DNA of 7,498 nucleotides from Bacteroidales bacterium (lineage in GTDB: Bacteria > Bacteroidota > Bacteroidia > Bacteroidales > JAOZVK01). Of the stretch, positions 1 to 6,250 are shown piece by piece. The notes beneath the pieces were generated by a model, which saw only the letters and a program-made list of their open reading frames with translations, was not told the origin of the DNA and did no database searches. Both the position numbers and the translations under genes were made by a program. The stretch spans positions 1-7,498 of the forward strand of contig JAOZVK010000282.1 of the NCBI GenBank assembly GCA_029938185.1, given 5' to 3'. The first letter of the stretch is position 1; each line of letters opens with the position of its first letter.

Positions 1-3
1 TTA

Positions 4-30
4 AATGCTAAACATCTTATTTTTAGCATT
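4..30. terminator. Short hairpin, possible terminator of an upstream gene
   Basis: AATGCTAAA (4-12) pairs perfectly with TTTAGCATT (22-30) around a 9-nt loop. It lies at the window edge, where a gene to the left could end. The stem is A/T-rich and no clean T tract follows, so a terminator role is a weak inference. Confidence 0.25.
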
Positions 31-97
31 ATTTAAGTTCGTAAAGTAGAATTAAAACCTTAATAGAAAATAAATATGACCACGATTTCTTAAACTT

Positions 98-203
98 TAA
101 GTAATTAACAATGAACAATGGATAATTAACAATTTTGCTTACGCTTGATAAACAGCATAATAAAAAAAACAAAAGTGTTGTTTTTATATATCGACCTACT
201 TAT
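98..203 (+). repeat. 106-bp inverted repeat, left copy
   Basis: This segment matches the reverse complement of 7268-7373 at 105 of 106 positions; the only difference is A at 164. The match starts at TAAGTAATTAACAATG and stops after CGACCTACTTAT. At the right end the same sequence is the immediate leader of the PDDEXK nuclease gene and ends 9 bases before its ATG. Here no nuclease gene follows: the sequence diverges into an A/T-rich 8-bp stem (ACCTTATT at 205-212 with AATAAGGT at 233-240). It is therefore either a stranded leader of a lost nuclease copy or one copy of a mobile noncoding repeat. It also carries, on the minus strand, the box AGCGTAAGCAAAATT, which resembles the 5' half of the hairpin elements at 2215, 2266, 3751 and 7380. 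Confidence 0.9.
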
Positions 204-361
204 TACCTTATTTATAATAGTTTAAATAAGATAATAAGGTTAATAATGACGATTAAACTTTATTTCTACTAAGGTTAAAACAAAAAAAAATAAGGTTTTA
301 AATCCAAAAAGTGTCAAGCGATAAATGAAAAATGCCTAATTTTGAAAACAAAAAATGAATA

Positions 362-521
362 AGGCAATTCACAATTTATAATTAGCCAATTTGTACGCAG
401 GTATTTTAAGCTTTAATAATTCAAAAAATGGGATAATATCGGAAATATTTGAGTGTTTTTTGAAGCCGTTAAAGGTTAAAATAACAAGTGCAAATGGTTA
501 ATTATTATTTGTGATTTGCCT
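362..521 (+). repeat. 160-bp direct repeat, copy 1
   Basis: The segment recurs in the same orientation at 1995-2154, with six substitutions over 160 bp and no indels (about 96% identity). Together the copies bracket the lipoprotein gene. Read on the minus strand it holds an open stretch of about 40 codons ending in residues PAYKLANYKL and a stop. In the second copy the same frame is cut by a TAG eight codons after the shared PA. This may be a decayed 3' end of a gene, but I recognise no family. No terminal inverted repeat or transposase motif is visible. Confidence 0.92.
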
Positions 522-703
522 AAAGCACATAATATTGCACTTAATGCAATCGGGGCAGGTGGAGTTATATAAGTACATATTCAATAGTGGCAACATAAAA
601 AAATGGTACACAGAGGCATGATGAAATTGACAAAAATCACAGTAGTGTATTAAGACATAAATTGCTTAAGTTTATAAATGTAATAATTTAACAGGATTTA
701 CAT

Positions 704-740
704 GATTAACAGGATTTTAAACATGAAAATCCTGTTAATC
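704..740. repeat. Perfect 15-bp inverted repeat (AATCCTGTTAATC type)
   Basis: GATTAACAGGATTTT (704-718) is the exact reverse complement of AAAATCCTGTTAATC (726-740), with a 7-nt loop. A further partial copy, AACAGGATTTACAT, lies immediately to the left at 690-703. ACAGGATT/AATCCTGT repeats of this sort are, to my knowledge, scattered between genes in several Bacteroidota genomes. As RNA it would fold into a stable hairpin, but no T tract follows and no adjacent upstream gene needs a terminator. Confidence 0.75.
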
Positions 741-758
741 CTGTCTAAATAATACTAA

Positions 759-836
759 AGAAACTTACGTCTTGTTACAGTAGTTACAGTCCAGCAGGTC
801 GTATCTGTTCAGCCTATCGGACTGAATGCACAATAA
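759..836 (+). pseudogene. Possible 3'-end coding remnant of an unknown gene
   Basis: Between an in-frame TAA (756-758) and the TAA at 834-836 there are 25 open codons with no start codon. They end in residues LVTVVTVQQVVSVQPIGLNAQ without its first residue reaching any recognised motif. The stretch is richer in G and C than its surroundings and its alternating Val/Gln pattern looks protein-like, whereas the flanks do not. The DNA also contains CAGTCC (787-792) opposite GGACTG (819-824). This may be the tail of a gene whose body was lost, but chance is a real alternative and I recognise no family. Confidence 0.18.
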
Positions 837-869
837 GCTTAATATCAAATAAATATAAATTATAAACAT

Positions 870-1919
870 ATGAAAAAAATATTAATTATTCTTTTTATTT
901 CGATTATTGCATTTCATTGCAATAATTCAAGTTCCAATAATACAAATGAGGATACTCCATCGCAAAACTCAACTGAAGCTACATCAACAAGTCATAACGC
1001 AGAGCAAACAGTTATAGAGTTTATAAACGAATTAGGTAAGCAAAATTTTCAACAAGCTTATGAGCTAACAAAAAATCATAAATGGGGTACTTTTTCGAAT
1101 TTTGGTTCTGAAAAGTCTTTTGGTGGAATTTCTGCAACTAAAATTTTAGAAACCAAACTTTCGGAAAGTAAGTCTGAAACCGCAACAGTTTTTGCCAACG
1201 TGGTTTATACCGATGCAATTAATGGAAGCAATCAGTTTCAACAAAATTTTTATCTTCAAAAATACGGTAACAATTGGCGAATAATAGACATGAAACTCAT
1301 TAAAAAACATGAAAATGAACAAACTGTACTGGGGGTATATACTAACGAAACGGTGTATTTGATTGTTTATGCTTTTGATAATGGAGAAGATTTTAAAGGC
1401 GTTTTGCTGAATAGCAACAACGAATTTGTAGAAGTAGGCGTTTATGGTGTGAAAACAAAAAAAGGATATCGGCTTGAACCTGTGGATAACAAGGCTGGTG
1501 AAAATTCGCAACGATGTAGTGTAGGTTTAACTTTCAATGGAGATGAGGTAACATTAGATAATCAAGATAATTGCTTCAACTTAAATGGAACTCTTACAAA
1601 AACTAAGGATTTTGACACGCCAAAGGCAGGTGTTTATGGTGAATTAGAAATTAACAATGTATCAAGCTACAGCTTCAAATTTAAAGTATCTGTTAATGAA
1701 GGCTCGCTATCCTGCACGGGAGAAATTGGCGTAGATGAATACGCAATTGCCTATGGTATAAACGGTGTTTATGTTTTTTATGATTACGACTTTGAAGGAG
1801 AATCTGGATGTTTAATTTTGATTACCTGTAAAGACAAAACCGTAACTTTTTCAGAAATAGGAATGTGTTACTACCACGGAGCAAATTGTTCATTTAACGG
1901 AAAATATACTATGGAATAA
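870..1919 (+). CDS. Secreted lipoprotein with NTF2-like region and two tandem Cys-containing domains
   Basis: The 349-residue product has a lipoprotein signal (KK, hydrophobic residues 4-15, lipobox AFHC with Cys17) followed by a Ser/Asn/Thr-rich linker (18-42), so it is expected to be lipid-anchored in the cell envelope. Residues 44-146 (EQTVIEFINELGKQNFQQAY onward, ending YGNNWRIIDMKL) resemble the NTF2-like/DUF4878 folds common in Bacteroidota lipoproteins; this is an inference from pattern. Residues 152-247 and 251-348 look like a tandem duplication: each opens with GVY and closes with a Cys, a V-T-[LF] strand, a second Cys and F/L-N-G-x-[LY]-T (Cys216/Cys235 and Cys314/Cys333; Cys282, Cys320 and Cys340 are extra). 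The paired Cys suggest disulfides. The ATG has no Shine-Dalgarno box but shares TAAACATATGAA with the NfeD gene. The gene stands alone, bracketed by 160-bp direct repeats. Its function is unknown. Confidence 0.85.
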   Translation: MKKILIILFISIIAFHCNNSSSNNTNEDTPSQNSTEATSTSHNAEQTVIEFINELGKQNFQQAYELTKNHKWGTFSNFGSEKSFGGISATKILETKLSESKSETATVFANVVYTDAINGSNQFQQNFYLQKYGNNWRIIDMKLIKKHENEQTVLGVYTNETVYLIVYAFDNGEDFKGVLLNSNNEFVEVGVYGVKTKKGYRLEPVDNKAGENSQRCSVGLTFNGDEVTLDNQDNCFNLNGTLTKTKDFDTPKAGVYGELEINNVSSYSFKFKVSVNEGSLSCTGEIGVDEYAIAYGINGVYVFYDYDFEGESGCLILITCKDKTVTFSEIGMCYYHGANCSFNGKYTME

Positions 1920-1934
1920 CTATAACAAAGTTTT

Positions 1935-1963
1935 TTACAAATATTGTTTGCGGAAATTTGTAA
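1935..1963 (+). terminator. Weak hairpin after the lipoprotein gene
   Basis: TTACAAAT (1935-1942) pairs with ATTTGTAA (1956-1963) around a 13-nt loop, starting 16 bases after the lipoprotein stop codon. Position suits a terminator, but the stem is A/T-rich and there is no T tract after it. Confidence 0.25.
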
Positions 1964-1994
1964 TTAAGAATAAGATGCTGTCCATATTGGTTTT

Positions 1995-2154
1995 AGGCAA
2001 TTCACAATTTCTAATTAGCCAATTTGCAAGCAGGTATTTTAAGCTTTAATAATTCAAAAAATGGGATAATATCGGGAATATTTGAGTGTTTTTTGAAGCC
2101 GTTAAAGGTTAAAATAACAAGTGCAAATGGTTAATTATTATTTGTGTTTTGTCT
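1995..2154 (+). repeat. 160-bp direct repeat, copy 2
   Basis: This is the second copy of 362-521, offset by 1633 bp, same strand, six substitutions and no indels. The right end overlaps the -33 box of the candidate promoter for the NfeD gene (TTTTG at 2147-2151), so this copy may contribute part of that promoter. In the first copy the matching bases are ATTTG, and no TAnnTTTG box follows at the right distance. Confidence 0.92.
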
Positions 2155-2182
2155 TACAAAAGTTTTTCTGTATTTATTTTTG
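2149..2182 (+). promoter_or_regulatory. Candidate Bacteroidota sigma promoter for the NfeD-patatin operon
   Basis: TTG at 2149-2151 and TATTTTTG at 2175-2182 fit the Bacteroidota housekeeping pattern TTG-N17-23-TAnnTTTG with a 23-bp spacer, the upper limit. Transcription would start roughly at 2188-2192, leaving a leader of about 125 nt that contains both tandem hairpin elements. The assignment rests on sequence match alone in a very T-rich region. Confidence 0.45.
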
Positions 2183-2214
2183 TACAATTGGTTACATGAT
2201 AGTAATTTATAAAA

Positions 2215-2250
2215 ATGCGTAAGCAACATTAAATAGGTCGAAGACCTTAT
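2215..2250 (+). repeat. Hairpin element, copy 1
   Basis: The element consists of the box ATGCGTAAGCAACATTAAA followed by a stem-loop, AGGTC (2235-2239), GAA loop, GACCT (2243-2247). Its 5' part can itself fold as TGC-GTAA-GCA. It differs from copy 2 (2266-2301) at two of 36 positions and precedes it by 51 bp, so the two are a tandem pair in the leader of the NfeD gene. Read as codons, the box is ATG CGT AAG CAA CAT TAA, a possible five-codon leader ORF. Confidence 0.85.
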
Positions 2251-2265
2251 TAGAATATTAATAGA

Positions 2266-2301
2266 ATGCGTAAGCAACATTAAACAGGTCGAAGACCTTA
2301 G
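2266..2301 (+). repeat. Hairpin element, copy 2
   Basis: Same architecture as copy 1: the ATGCGTAAGCAACATTAAA box, then stem AGGTC (2286-2290), GAA loop, GACCT (2294-2298). It ends 14 bases before the NfeD ATG, so in mRNA the hairpin would sit directly in front of the ribosome entry region. The potential MRKQH mini-ORF is kept exactly. Confidence 0.85.
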
Positions 2302-2315
2302 TAAATTTTAAACAT

Positions 2316-3731
2316 ATGAATAAAAATATAATAATTAGTTTTATTTTTTTGCTAATAGTAGCTAATAATGTGTATTCGCAAAAAGAAGAAATAAAAAAAA
2401 CAGATAAAAAAGACATTGTATATGTTTTGGATATTAAGGAACAAATAGGCCCTGCAATTTGGCGAAAAACAAAACAAGCTTTTAGCGAAGCTAACAAAAT
2501 ACATGCAAAGTGTATACTATTGCATATGAACACATATGGAGGTTTGGTAGATGCTGCCGACTCCTTGCGAACTGCAATTCTAAACAGTCCAATACCTGTA
2601 TATGTGTTTATTGACAATAATGCAGCATCGGCTGGAGCACTTATAGCAATAGCTTGCGATAGTATATATATGCGTAGTGGAGCCAATATTGGAGCTGCAA
2701 CAGTTGTAAACCAAAAAGGTGAGGCTGTGCCCGATAAGTATCAATCGTATATGCGCTCAACAATGCGTTCTACTGCCGAAGCTCATGGCAAACAGACAAT
2801 TATAAAAGGTAAAGATACAACATATGTTTGGTACAGAGACCCCAAAATTGCTGAAGCTATGGTAGACCCACGAAAAAAAATAGTTGGAATTATTGACTCG
2901 GGCGAGGTTCTAACTTTTACCACTTCGGAGGCTATAAAATATAATTATTGCGAGGGAAAAGCCGAAACTATCGAAGAAGTTATTGAAATAATAGGCATAA
3001 AAAATTATGAGATAAAAAAATATAATCCAAGTTCTCTCGAAAAAATAATAGGCATTCTTGTAAATCCATATCTACAAAGTGTTTTGATAATGATTCTTGT
3101 AGGTGGAATTTATTTTGAACTGCAAACTCCAGGAGTTGGTTTTCCGCTGGCAGCATCGGTAATAGCAGCTGTTATATATTTTGCTCCATTGTATTTGGAG
3201 GGTGTTGCCGAATATTGGGAAATTGCGTTATTTGTTTTAGGCTTGATTTTATTGGCTATAGAAATATTTGCAATTTCGGGTTTTGGTATAGCTGGAGTAT
3301 CAGGTATAATACTTATGGTGGCAGGCTTGGCATTTAGCATGGTCGGCAAAATAGATTTTAGCTTTAGCAATGGAGTCGCTTTTTCCTTAGAACCTTTGTT
3401 TAAATCTATTGTAATTGTAGTTATATCAATGTTTACATCAGTATTGGCATCAATATTTTTTGGCAAAGAGATATTAAGCTCTCATGCTTTTAGTTTTGTC
3501 TCGCTAAACAAATCACAAACAATTAATGATGGCTATTTAGGAGTTAAAACTATTGACAAAGAAATAATTGGAAAAGAAGGAATTGCAATAACCATATTAA
3601 GACCATCGGGTAAAATAGAAATAGACGATGAAATATATGATGCAAAAGCAGTAGTTTCTTATATTGAACGAGGAACAAAAGTAAAGGTTGTTGATTACAA
3701 ATCGGGGCAGTTATATGTTGTTATATTGTGA
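2316..3731 (+). CDS. nfeD: NfeD family membrane-bound serine protease (ClpP class)
   Basis: The 471-residue product has the full long-NfeD architecture. Residues 1-21 are a signal peptide (hydrophobic core IIISFIFLLIVA, likely cleavage at VYS-Q). Residues 34-230 form a ClpP/SppA-type protease domain with the substrate-strand motif MNTYGGLVDAA (71-81) and the nucleophile motif NNAASAG, giving Ser105. Lys141 is the likely partner by analogy with the Ser-Lys dyad of archaeal 1510-N; that lysine is inferred. Five membrane segments follow (about 244-265, 273-293, 301-320, 322-344, 362-382), then an OB-fold NfeD domain (405-471) with GKEGIAITILRPSGKIEIDD. The family cleaves hydrophobic segments of SPFH/stomatin proteins and is tied to membrane microdomains. 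The usual SPFH partner is not in the window; the next gene, 66 bp on, is a patatin-like phospholipase, probably co-transcribed. The ATG follows TTTAAACAT with no Shine-Dalgarno box. Confidence 0.92.
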   Translation: MNKNIIISFIFLLIVANNVYSQKEEIKKTDKKDIVYVLDIKEQIGPAIWRKTKQAFSEANKIHAKCILLHMNTYGGLVDAADSLRTAILNSPIPVYVFIDNNAASAGALIAIACDSIYMRSGANIGAATVVNQKGEAVPDKYQSYMRSTMRSTAEAHGKQTIIKGKDTTYVWYRDPKIAEAMVDPRKKIVGIIDSGEVLTFTTSEAIKYNYCEGKAETIEEVIEIIGIKNYEIKKYNPSSLEKIIGILVNPYLQSVLIMILVGGIYFELQTPGVGFPLAASVIAAVIYFAPLYLEGVAEYWEIALFVLGLILLAIEIFAISGFGIAGVSGIILMVAGLAFSMVGKIDFSFSNGVAFSLEPLFKSIVIVVISMFTSVLASIFFGKEILSSHAFSFVSLNKSQTINDGYLGVKTIDKEIIGKEGIAITILRPSGKIEIDDEIYDAKAVVSYIERGTKVKVVDYKSGQLYVVIL

Positions 3732-3750
3732 AATTGTGTTAAAATTGTAT

Positions 3751-3786
3751 TGGCGTAAGCAATATTAAAAGGCTCGAAGAGCCAAA
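3751..3786 (+). repeat. Hairpin element, copy 3, with compensatory stem changes
   Basis: The box reads TGGCGTAAGCAATATTAAA and the stem is GGCTC (3771-3775), GAA loop, GAGCC (3779-3783). Compared with AGGTC/GACCT in the other copies, two base pairs have changed on both sides: A-T to G-C, and G-C to C-G. Sequence changed while pairing was kept, so the stem itself appears to matter. It lies between the NfeD stop and the patatin start, 14 bases before the TTG. The ATG of the mini-ORF in copies 1 and 2 is missing here. It could also act as a weak terminator or as a cap on RNA decay within the operon. Confidence 0.82.
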
Positions 3787-3797
3787 ATTATATTATT

Positions 3798-6029
3798 TTG
3801 AAAATAAAAAAGATATGGTCTAATATAATATTTTTTTTTCCATTTCAGTTATTATTTGTTCATTTCAAACGCAATCAAATATTATTACTATTTTGGGTAA
3901 TTCTAATTGCAATTATAAACAATGATATAGCTGTAAGTTATGGAATTCCATTACTATTTCATGTTCCAGAATATCTTGGCAAAGTAAATTTTTGGTCATA
4001 TTTTATTCTTGGAAATTTGATTGGTAGTTTTATTATAGCCTATAATATTTCGAGCTATATTGTTAATGCTTACCTTTTCCCGTTTATAATTACAACACCA
4101 CACCCGTTTGCCAAATATACTCTCAATAATTTTATTATTCCACTAATATTTATTATTCTTTACATATATAAAAGTGCAGAAATACAGGCAAATAGTGAAT
4201 TTTTAACTTCCAGACAAATATCTTATAATATTGCCGGTTTCTTGTCGGGTATCACTCTATTTATAGGTTTATCGTTCAGTTATTTTTTTTCAACAAACAA
4301 AGATATATTTAAGTTTATTGGCTTATCAAAAAAGAAATTTGATGAAAAAAAAATATCAAAACCTTTAAAAAAATTGCTTTATAAGGATATGAAATGGAAG
4401 ATTGATAAATCGCCACAAGAAAACAAGGGTATGTGGAGAGTAAAAACATATTTAAACACACCGTTTACTATAAAACTTGCTCGTAACTTTGGACATTATA
4501 AGCAAGATATGGTTCAAAAAGTTTTACAACAAAATCATTATAATGGTGCTTTTTATTCCATATCAATAATTATTATATTAATTGTTTTAGGTTTTTTTAA
4601 AGAAAATCAATATTTCACAATTCCAGCAGCTGCAAGCATTACCATTATATTTACAATATTTATGCTAATGTTTAGTGCAATGCATTCAGTGTTAAAAGAG
4701 TGGTCATTTTCTTTTTTTATATTGGCAATATTATTAGTTAATTATTTTTCATCGTTATTTTTTTTTGATCATAGTAATTCTGCCTATGGTTTGAAATATA
4801 GCAAAGTTATAGAACAGAAAGAAATAGATAAAAAAATACAAAAAAATAATTATAATGATGATATAAAAAGTACTACAGAAATTTTGAATAAATGGAAAGA
4901 AAAGAATAGAATAGATAAAAAAAAATGGAAAAAACCTAAAATAGTTTTTATTTGTTCGAGTGGTGGAGGACTAAAAGCTTCAATATGGACATATTATTCT
5001 ATTTCGGTTATTGATAGCTTATTGAAAGGCAAATTACTAAAACATACTTTCTTAATAACAGGAGCTTCGGGAGGAATGCTTGGGGCAGCATATTTGCGCG
5101 AGTTATATTTACAATATGTTAATAACGAAATTGATAGCTACTACAACGATTCATTATTAAATAATCTTTCTAAAGATTTATTAAATCCAATTGCTTTTAG
5201 TGCAGTTGTAAGCGACTGGTTTTGGCAAATTCAAAAATTTAAGTATAAAGGTGAGTATTATTATAAAGACAGAGCCTATTCTTTTGAAAAAAAGCTAAAT
5301 AAGAATACACACAATATTTTAGATAAAAGAATTATTGATTATAAAAAAGCCGAATCGGAGGCTATAATTCCAATGCTGATATTAAGTCCAACTATAATAA
5401 ACAATGGAGGGAAGCTTATTATTTCGCCTCAAAATGTATCATATCTTTGCTCAAAAAACAAATTTTATAGTAATAGAAACTATTATAATATTGAATTTAG
5501 AAAAAAATATAAAAATTATAATGCTGATAATTTGAGGTTTACAACTGCTATAAGAATGAACGCAAGCTTTCCGTATATATCGCCTATTATAAATCTACCA
5601 GGAGATTTAAAAGTAATGGATGCAGGATTGAATGATAATTTCGGACTTTCTACTGCTATAGAATTTGTTTATCATTTTAGAAATTGGATTGAAAAAAATA
5701 CAGATGGAGTAATTTTTCTTCAAATATCTGAGAAAGCAGCATTATATAAACCTAAAGATAATTTATTTAATAAAATTTTTAATCCAGTTGAAAGTATTGT
5801 GAAAAATTATTTTAATTTTCAGCAAATCAACAATGAAAAACATCTTAAATATAATAGTTACTTAAAAAGTAAAATACATTATATAAATCTAAATTTGATG
5901 GGCGATGATAAAGAAATTGCTTTGAGTTGGCACTTAACAAAAAAAGAAAAAAAAGCTATAATTGAATCAATTAACTATAAGGAAAATAAAAAATCAATCG
6001 AAAAACTTATAAAACTTCTTTCAAATTAA
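3798..6029 (+). CDS. Membrane-embedded patatin-like phospholipase
   Basis: The 743-residue product joins a multi-spanning N-terminal half to a C-terminal patatin-like acyl hydrolase domain. Hydrophobic segments lie near 10-22, 27-42, 65-87, 109-124, 144-164, 251-267, 274-296 and 302-323. After a charged Lys-rich linker (335-380) come the patatin signatures: oxyanion loop SSGGGLKAS (387-395), nucleophile elbow GASGG with Ser424, the A-x4-ASFPYISP strand (584-595) and the catalytic Asp608 in DAG followed by NDNFG. The Ser-Asp dyad is complete, so an active lipid acyl hydrolase facing one side of the membrane is likely; the substrate is unknown. The start is TTG at 3798: no in-frame ATG occurs before residue 198, yet the upstream codons encode the membrane segments, and the frame is open back only to a TAA at 3756. 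The gene is extremely A/T-rich. It probably shares the NfeD transcript. Confidence 0.88.
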   Translation: MKIKKIWSNIIFFFPFQLLFVHFKRNQILLLFWVILIAIINNDIAVSYGIPLLFHVPEYLGKVNFWSYFILGNLIGSFIIAYNISSYIVNAYLFPFIITTPHPFAKYTLNNFIIPLIFIILYIYKSAEIQANSEFLTSRQISYNIAGFLSGITLFIGLSFSYFFSTNKDIFKFIGLSKKKFDEKKISKPLKKLLYKDMKWKIDKSPQENKGMWRVKTYLNTPFTIKLARNFGHYKQDMVQKVLQQNHYNGAFYSISIIIILIVLGFFKENQYFTIPAAASITIIFTIFMLMFSAMHSVLKEWSFSFFILAILLVNYFSSLFFFDHSNSAYGLKYSKVIEQKEIDKKIQKNNYNDDIKSTTEILNKWKEKNRIDKKKWKKPKIVFICSSGGGLKASIWTYYSISVIDSLLKGKLLKHTFLITGASGGMLGAAYLRELYLQYVNNEIDSYYNDSLLNNLSKDLLNPIAFSAVVSDWFWQIQKFKYKGEYYYKDRAYSFEKKLNKNTHNILDKRIIDYKKAESEAIIPMLILSPTIINNGGKLIISPQNVSYLCSKNKFYSNRNYYNIEFRKKYKNYNADNLRFTTAIRMNASFPYISPIINLPGDLKVMDAGLNDNFGLSTAIEFVYHFRNWIEKNTDGVIFLQISEKAALYKPKDNLFNKIFNPVESIVKNYFNFQQINNEKHLKYNSYLKSKIHYINLNLMGDDKEIALSWHLTKKEKKAIIESINYKENKKSIEKLIKLLSN

Positions 6030-6069
6030 GGTGTTTTTCGATTTGTGTAATCAAATATTGCTAAGCCTC

Positions 6070-6216
6070 AACGGTAAGTTCTCAATAGTTAGGAAATTAC
6101 GAATTATAAATTACGAATTGGTTTACACCTAAATATAAGTATTTTACAAAAAGTGTTTTTATATTTAGGTAATTATTTGAATATAAGTGAAAAATAACTA
6201 TTGAGAACTTACGGTT
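6070..6216. repeat. 147-bp nested palindromic element, MITE-like
   Basis: Arms 6070-6091 and 6195-6216 are inverted copies matching at 21 of 22 positions, including the perfect 18-mer GTAAGTTCTCAATAGTTA. Inside lies a second perfect 12-bp inverted repeat (6127-6138 with 6159-6170), and between the left arm and this hairpin is a 12-bp direct repeat AAATTACGAATT (6094-6105 and 6108-6119). The element has no coding capacity and fills the gap between two convergent genes. Size, terminal inverted repeats and lack of genes recall a MITE, but I see no clear target-site duplication in the flanks. Confidence 0.75.
6127..6170. terminator. Bidirectional terminator candidate between convergent genes
   Basis: ACCTAAATATAA (6127-6138) pairs perfectly with TTATATTTAGGT (6159-6170) around a 20-nt loop that contains runs of A and T. 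It lies about 100 bases after the patatin stop and about 80 bases beyond the nuclease stop on the other strand, where a shared terminator would be expected. The stem is A/T-rich and there is no strong T tract directly after it. Confidence 0.35.
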
Positions 6217-6250
6217 TTATCTTCAAAAAAACTGCACATCTTGGACTAAC

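Larger units (their letters stand above)
1..869. other. Gene-poor repeat-rich intergenic region
   Basis: I find no convincing protein or RNA gene in these 869 bases. The stretch holds, in order: a short hairpin at 4-30, the left arm of a 106-bp inverted repeat (98-203), an 8-bp stem (205-212 with 233-240), the first copy of a 160-bp direct repeat (362-521), a small dyad ATTGCA/TGCAAT (534-550), a perfect 15-bp inverted repeat (704-740) and a possible coding remnant (759-836). I see no clear TAnnTTTG promoter for the lipoprotein gene that starts at 870. Such a density of unrelated repeats suggests a site of repeated insertion and deletion. Confidence 0.6.
1920..2315. other. Intergenic region with repeat, promoter and hairpin elements
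   Basis: This 396-bp gap holds a weak hairpin after the lipoprotein gene (1935-1963), the second 160-bp direct repeat (1995-2154), a candidate Bacteroidota promoter (2149-2182) and two tandem 36-bp hairpin elements (2215-2250 and 2266-2301) that end 14 bp before the NfeD start. I see no gene in it. The last 130 bases or so would be the 5' leader of the nfeD-patatin transcript. Confidence 0.6.

Noticed and set aside
787..824. tRNA-like or structured RNA at the CAGTCC/GGACTG dyad
   Set aside because: No cloverleaf arms, no T-loop motif, and the 26-nt loop has no supporting structure.
1146..1511. Open frame on the minus strand inside the lipoprotein gene
   Set aside because: It lies wholly within a well-supported gene on the other strand and has no recognisable domain or leader.
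362..2154. 160-bp repeats as integron attC sites around a cassette
   Set aside because: I do not find paired RYYYAAC and GTTRRRY core sites or the expected extended imperfect palindrome, and no integrase is in view.
2215..2301. Tandem hairpins as a CRISPR array
   Set aside because: Only two adjacent copies with one 15-bp A/T-rich spacer, and single copies elsewhere; no cas genes.
2258..2686. Open frame on the minus strand over the NfeD leader and protease domain
   Set aside because: It is the antisense shadow of a clearly coding NfeD gene and shows no family motif.
3110..3466. Open frame on the minus strand over the NfeD membrane segments
   Set aside because: Its composition (many Ile/Thr/Asn/Pro) is what antisense of hydrophobic codons gives.
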